Positions 6,534 to 8,745 of a DNA stretch of 8,745 nucleotides are shown here, one piece after another. Below the pieces are notes generated by a model that was given only the letters and a program-made list of their open reading frames with translations, ran no database searches and was not told where the DNA came from. The translations under genes and the position numbers were made by a program. The first letter of the stretch is position 1; the number at the start of each line of letters is the position of its first letter. The stretch is from an uncultured Alphaproteobacteria bacterium (GTDB lineage: Bacteria > Pseudomonadota > Alphaproteobacteria > Micavibrionales > Micavibrionaceae). The stretch covers positions 1-8,745 of the forward strand of contig CAKTCH010000047.1 in NCBI GenBank assembly GCA_934538895.1. Direction: 5' to 3'.

Positions 6534-6580
6534 TTCGTTTCCTTTTGTTCCTGTTGTCTCGTGTGGCCCCCCATAACCCA

Positions 6581-6610
6581 TTGGAGGTCTTATCAGTAAT
6601 ATTGTATATC
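6581..6610. promoter_or_regulatory. Divergent intergenic region with candidate promoters
   Basis: On the plus strand TTGGAG (6581-6586), 18 bases, then TATATC (6605-6610) is a possible promoter for the flavoprotein gene. On the minus strand TACAAT (6601-6606) matches a -10 hexamer in five of six positions and would serve the Cys/His-rich gene with a leader of about 60 bases, but lacks a good -35. The two would overlap, so the divergent genes may be regulated together. Confidence 0.3.
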
Positions 6611-6653
6611 AAATCCCGAAGGAAAGGCTTCACAAACTTATGGGCATCATTTT

Positions 6654-7859
6654 ATGACCAGCGCCGCGCGCCGCGACTCCGGGGATTTCGACGTTATTAT
6701 CATCGGGGCGGGCGCCGCCGGGCTGATGTGCGCCGCCGAGGCCGGAAAGCGCGGGCGGCGGGTGCTGGCGCTGGACCATGCCGACAAGCTGGGGGAGAAG
6801 ATCAGGATTTCAGGCGGCGGGCGTTGCAACTTTACCAACCTGCATACCCAGCCAAGCGCCTTTATTTCCCGAAACCCGCATTTTTGCAAATCGGCGCTTT
6901 CCCGTTATACCCCGCATGATTTTATCGCGCTGGTCGAAAGGCACGGCATTGCCTGGCATGAGAAAACGCTGGGGCAGCTTTTCTGCGACGAGAGTGCGCG
7001 CGGAATCGTCAATATGCTGCTGAAGGAGACGGCTACCGCGGGGGTGGTCATCAGGCTGAACACTAAAATTACGGCGGTGCGCGCGCTGGAAGACGGGTTT
7101 GCGGTTGAAACCGGCGGCGGCGTATTCACCGCCGAAAAGCTGGTGGTCGCCACCGGCGGCCCGTCGATCCCGAAGATCGGGGCCAGCGGCTTTGGCTACC
7201 GGATCGCGCAGCAATTCGGGCTGAATGTGATTCCGCCACGGGCCGCGCTGGTGCCGCTGACATTCGACGACGCGCAATTGGGTCTGATGAAGCCCCTTTC
7301 GGGTGTATCCGTCGATCCGGCGGTTGTCAGCTGTGACGGTGCTTCCTTTCGCGAGGCGGCGCTTTTTACCCATCGCGGGCTGAGCGGTCCGGCGATACTG
7401 CAGATATCTTCATACTGGCGCGAAGGCATGGACGTGCGGGTGAATTTCTGCCCCGACCGCGACGTGGGCGCGCTGCTGAAAGAGGCCCGCCGGGAGCAGC
7501 CGCGTAAAAGGCTGCATAATGTGCTGGCGGCATGGATGCCCGCGCGGCTGGCGGAAGTTCTGACCCGGCAAAGCGGGCATGACGACGTGATGGCCGCGCT
7601 TTCGGACAGGAAGATCGGCGATGTGGCAAGGCTGGCGCAGGACTGGCGCATCACGCCCGCCGGCACGGAAGGATACCGTACGGCGGAAGTCACGGCGGGC
7701 GGCGTGGACACTGACGAACTCTCCTCCAGGACTTTCGAGGCGCGCAAGGTGCCGGGCCTGCATTTCATCGGCGAGGTCGTCGATGTGACGGGATGGCTGG
7801 GCGGTTATAATTTCCAGTGGGCGTGGGCGTCGGGCTATTGCTGCGGCCAATCTGTCTGA
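6654..7859 (+). CDS. HI0933/BaiN (YhiN) family NAD(P)/FAD-dependent flavoprotein
   Basis: A 401-residue flavoprotein of the HI0933/YhiN/BaiN family. The N-terminal dinucleotide-binding fold shows DVIIIGAGAAGL (residues 13-24), followed by the family signature GEKIRISGGGRCNFTN (47-62). Other family blocks are VATGGPSIPKIGASGFGY (165-182), THRGLSGPAILQISSYW (239-255), EVTAGGV (345-351), and the C-terminal FAD-contacting FIGEVVDVTGWLGGYNFQWAWASGY (371-395). Length and motifs are complete. Family members bind FAD; BaiN was linked to bile-acid dehydroxylation in gut bacteria, but that function should not be transferred, and the substrate is unknown. The ATG at 6654 has a poor ribosome binding site: GAAGGAAAGG lies about 26 bases upstream. 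It overlaps the stop of a five-codon mini-ORF (6640-6657) by ATGA. Downstream, 125 bp separate it from the next plus-strand gene. Confidence 0.93.
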   Translation: MTSAARRDSGDFDVIIIGAGAAGLMCAAEAGKRGRRVLALDHADKLGEKIRISGGGRCNFTNLHTQPSAFISRNPHFCKSALSRYTPHDFIALVERHGIAWHEKTLGQLFCDESARGIVNMLLKETATAGVVIRLNTKITAVRALEDGFAVETGGGVFTAEKLVVATGGPSIPKIGASGFGYRIAQQFGLNVIPPRAALVPLTFDDAQLGLMKPLSGVSVDPAVVSCDGASFREAALFTHRGLSGPAILQISSYWREGMDVRVNFCPDRDVGALLKEARREQPRKRLHNVLAAWMPARLAEVLTRQSGHDDVMAALSDRKIGDVARLAQDWRITPAGTEGYRTAEVTAGGVDTDELSSRTFEARKVPGLHFIGEVVDVTGWLGGYNFQWAWASGYCCGQSV

Positions 7860-7943
7860 AACAAGGGGCCGTGTAACGCTTTTGTAAATCTGTGTTTCGG
7901 CCTCATTATGGCAGGAACCGCGCGCATTTTCGCCTTGTTGGCA

Positions 7944-7964
7944 GGTTACGATCGAACTGTAACC
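7944..7964. promoter_or_regulatory. Inverted repeat and possible promoter upstream of the 102-residue gene
   Basis: GGTTAC (7944-7949) and GTAACC (7959-7964) are perfect 6-bp arms separated by 9 bases, ending 20 bases before the ATG at 7985. A possible promoter overlaps it: TTGTTG (7935-7940), 17 bases, TGTAAC (7958-7963). Arms overlapping a -10 are typical of repressor sites. No known consensus was recognised; in particular it does not match a lux box. Confidence 0.35.
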
Positions 7965-7984
7965 GGATAACGAAGGAGAGGAAA

Positions 7985-8293
7985 ATGACCAGTGCTATCG
8001 GCGTTACATCTGCACCATCCGTCCCTTTTCGCCGGTTCCTTCCGCATGAGAAGCCGGTAGCGCCTGACACGCGCCCCCGTGATTATCACGCCGCCGACGT
8101 GGCCGACGAGCAGGATACGGGCCTGCCCGAGAGAATGCCCTTCCAGATGCTGAGCGACGAAGATATGGGCGTTTTGATGGAAGCGCGGCTGGAGTCGGAA
8201 GCCGTTGCAGGCGGCGATGGCTGGACTGAAACGGGTAACGGTATCACAGGCGTTTACCTGCCCTTCACTTTCGCGCTGGCGGCACGCCCCTGA
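7985..8293 (+). CDS. Hypothetical protein, 102 residues, unrecognised
   Basis: The family of this protein was not recognised. The start at 7985 is chosen because AAGGAG (7973-7978) lies 6 bases upstream; the frame is open further upstream, but a start at 7892 would have no such site. The protein begins MTSAIGVTSAPSVPFRRFL, a Pro/Ser/Thr-containing and probably disordered region. An acidic stretch follows (ADVADEQDTG, then LSDEDMGVLMEARLESEA, residues roughly 55-74, which could form a helix). It ends with GITGVYLPFTFALAARP, a short hydrophobic tail of about 10 residues, too short for a clear membrane span. There is no signal peptide or Cys/His clustering. It lies downstream of the flavoprotein gene on the same strand with its own possible promoter and converges on the His-rich gene. 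Only 32 bp separate the two stops, with no clear terminator. Confidence 0.6.
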   Translation: MTSAIGVTSAPSVPFRRFLPHEKPVAPDTRPRDYHAADVADEQDTGLPERMPFQMLSDEDMGVLMEARLESEAVAGGDGWTETGNGITGVYLPFTFALAARP

Positions 8294-8325
8294 GGTCCCT
8301 TAAAAAGTAATAGTCGTTACGGGAG

Positions 8326-8562
8326 TTATGTATGCTTATGACCGCAATGCTCGTCATGTACATGATCGTGAGCGCCATCAGCGCCGTGCTGATGATGATG
8401 GTCATGGGCGTGATCGTGACCGCAGCAAGACCCATCCGCCGCATGTTCGTGATGGTGATGCCCCGCCACCGGGAACAGGTTGAAAGACGCGCCCCCCGTT
8501 CCCATTGGTAAAGTGCTGGAACCCATCAGGCCCGCTTTCAGGAAACCGAATTTCTTGCTCAT
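8326..8562 (-). CDS. Small His-rich protein with CCGH motif, probable metal binder
   Basis: A 78-residue protein with 18 His and 3 Cys, nearly all in the second half. The first 34 residues (MSKKFGFLKAGLMGSSTLPM, then a Gly-rich GTGGASFNLFPVAG) form a weakly hydrophobic, basic-started segment that could be an export or leader region, though it is not a clear signal peptide. The rest is HHHHEH, GSCCGHDHAHDHHHQHG, then AHDHVHDEHCGHKHT, an alternating His-Asp pattern typical of zinc or nickel binding regions in metallochaperones and transporters. No named family was recognised. The ATG (8560-8562) has an AAGGA ribosome binding site 7 bases upstream. A 10-bp hairpin lies between it and the end of the upstream gene on the same strand, so the two may be co-transcribed. 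The vicinal CCG-H motif recalls the GGCCGGH repeats of the protein at 6324-6533, but the rest is not alike. Confidence 0.75.
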   Translation of the reverse strand: MSKKFGFLKAGLMGSSTLPMGTGGASFNLFPVAGHHHHEHAADGSCCGHDHAHDHHHQHGADGAHDHVHDEHCGHKHT

Positions 8563-8580
8563 TTTAAGATCCTTTTTGTT

Positions 8581-8603
8581 GCCGCCCTGTTATACAGGAC
8601 GGC
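8581..8603 (-). repeat. Hairpin between the partial gene and the His-rich gene
   Basis: Ten-base arms GCCGCCCTGT and ACAGGACGGC (plus strand) enclose TAT. Read on the minus strand all ten pairs form, one as G-U, with an ATA loop. On that strand the hairpin starts 4 bases after the upstream gene's stop and is followed by AACAAAAAGG, not a T-tract, so it is not a standard terminator in that direction. It could be a processing or stability element. On the plus strand it has one mismatch and is followed by TTTCTT, a weak terminator. Confidence 0.6.
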
Positions 8604-8607
8604 TTTC

Positions 8608-8745
8608 TTAAAGCTCAAGATTTTTCTCGAGATGGTGCTGGCTGATGCCGAAAAAGGCTTTGGCTTCCCTGATCTTTTCGAGCAGAGCCGGATCGTGGCG
8701 CCGGGCTTGGGGGTTGCGCAGGGCCACGATCATCACGTTCTTGGG
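8608..8745 (-). CDS. C-terminal end of an unrecognised gene (partial)
   Basis: Only the last 45 codons are inside the window, ending in TAA at 8608-8610; the frame is open to the edge. The translation begins PKNVMIVALRNPQARRHDPA and continues LLEKIREAKAFFGISQHHLE, ending KNLEL. It is rich in charged residues and looks like a helical C-terminus of a soluble protein. No family was recognised, so no function is given. That it is coding rests on the open frame, a sensible amino acid mix, a hairpin just after the stop, and its tight spacing (45 bp) to the next gene on the same strand. Confidence 0.6.
   Translation of the reverse strand, partial: PKNVMIVALRNPQARRHDPALLEKIREAKAFFGISQHHLEKNLEL

Noticed and set aside
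6160..6599. Ala/Arg/Pro-rich open frames on both strands overlapping the GGCCGGH gene (6160-6423 minus, 6206-6442 plus, 6258-6599 plus)
   Set aside because: Their odd composition comes from out-of-frame reading of the GCC/CCG-rich repeats; one runs through the intrinsic terminator.
7944..7964. Possible lux box, given the autoinducer-synthase-like gene in the window
   Set aside because: The arms GGTTAC/GTAACC do not match the ACCTG/CAGGT arms of lux boxes and no LuxR gene is present.
8294..8325. Possible bidirectional terminator between the convergent genes
   Set aside because: Only a 4-bp GTAA/TTAC pairing is present, with no GC-rich stem or T-tract; too weak to call.
6324..8562. Bufferin or methanobactin-like modified-peptide system
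   Set aside because: No DUF692/MNIO-type or other peptide-modifying enzyme, partner protein or exporter is encoded in the window, and the Cys/His patterns do not match those families as far as can be judged by eye.
8581..8603. Possible Zur site (GTTATA) upstream of the His-rich gene
   Set aside because: Only one half-site resembles the Zur consensus; the symmetric part of the sequence is the GC-rich hairpin, which explains it better.

Overview
The window looks like chromosomal DNA of a moderately GC-rich alphaproteobacterium. The evidence is the minus-strand order thrC, M16 processing-type peptidase, RimJ-like acetyltransferase, which is common in Alphaproteobacteria, together with a YqgE/AlgH protein and an HI0933/BaiN-type flavoprotein of proteobacterial type. 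No rRNA, tRNA, CRISPR array, insertion sequence or phage gene was seen. The genus cannot be named from the sequence alone.

Layout, left to right. (1) Bases 2-286, plus strand: the C-terminal part of a YqgE/AlgH (UPF0301) protein, which converges on the next block with only 7 bp between stop codons. (2) Bases 294-5176, minus strand, read right to left: thrC, an unusual second M16 metallopeptidase, the standard M16 peptidase, and a GNAT acetyltransferase whose start overlaps the preceding stop. (3) Bases 5218-6090, minus: an acyltransferase of the PEP-CTERM/exosortase-associated family, 41 bp upstream of thrC, with its own upstream region containing inverted repeats and a possible promoter. (4) Bases 6324-6533, minus: a 69-residue Cys/His-rich protein with three exact GGCCGGH repeats, followed by a strong intrinsic terminator. 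(5) Bases 6654-7859, plus: the HI0933/BaiN/YhiN-type flavoprotein. (6) Bases 7985-8293, plus: an unrecognised 102-residue protein with a good ribosome binding site. (7) Bases 8326-8562, minus: a 78-residue protein with 18 histidines, preceded by a hairpin. (8) Bases 8608-8745, minus: the C-terminal end of an unrecognised gene that leaves the window.

Block 2 combines threonine biosynthesis with proteolysis and N-acetylation genes. They are neighbours by conserved synteny, not members of one pathway. The extra M16 gene in that block is AT-richer than its neighbours and carries an intact zinc motif, so it looks like a later insertion or a diverged duplicate. thrC has no Shine-Dalgarno sequence, and a promoter-like sequence is placed so that transcription would start at or next to its ATG.

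The least ordinary content is at the right: two small, apparently unrelated metal-ligand-rich proteins about 1.8 kb apart, and the exosortase-type acyltransferase with no exosortase in view. Metal binding is strongly suggested by composition. The metal, the partners and any joint function are not shown by the sequence. No modification enzyme, transporter or metalloregulator lies in the window, so a complete new system cannot be claimed here.
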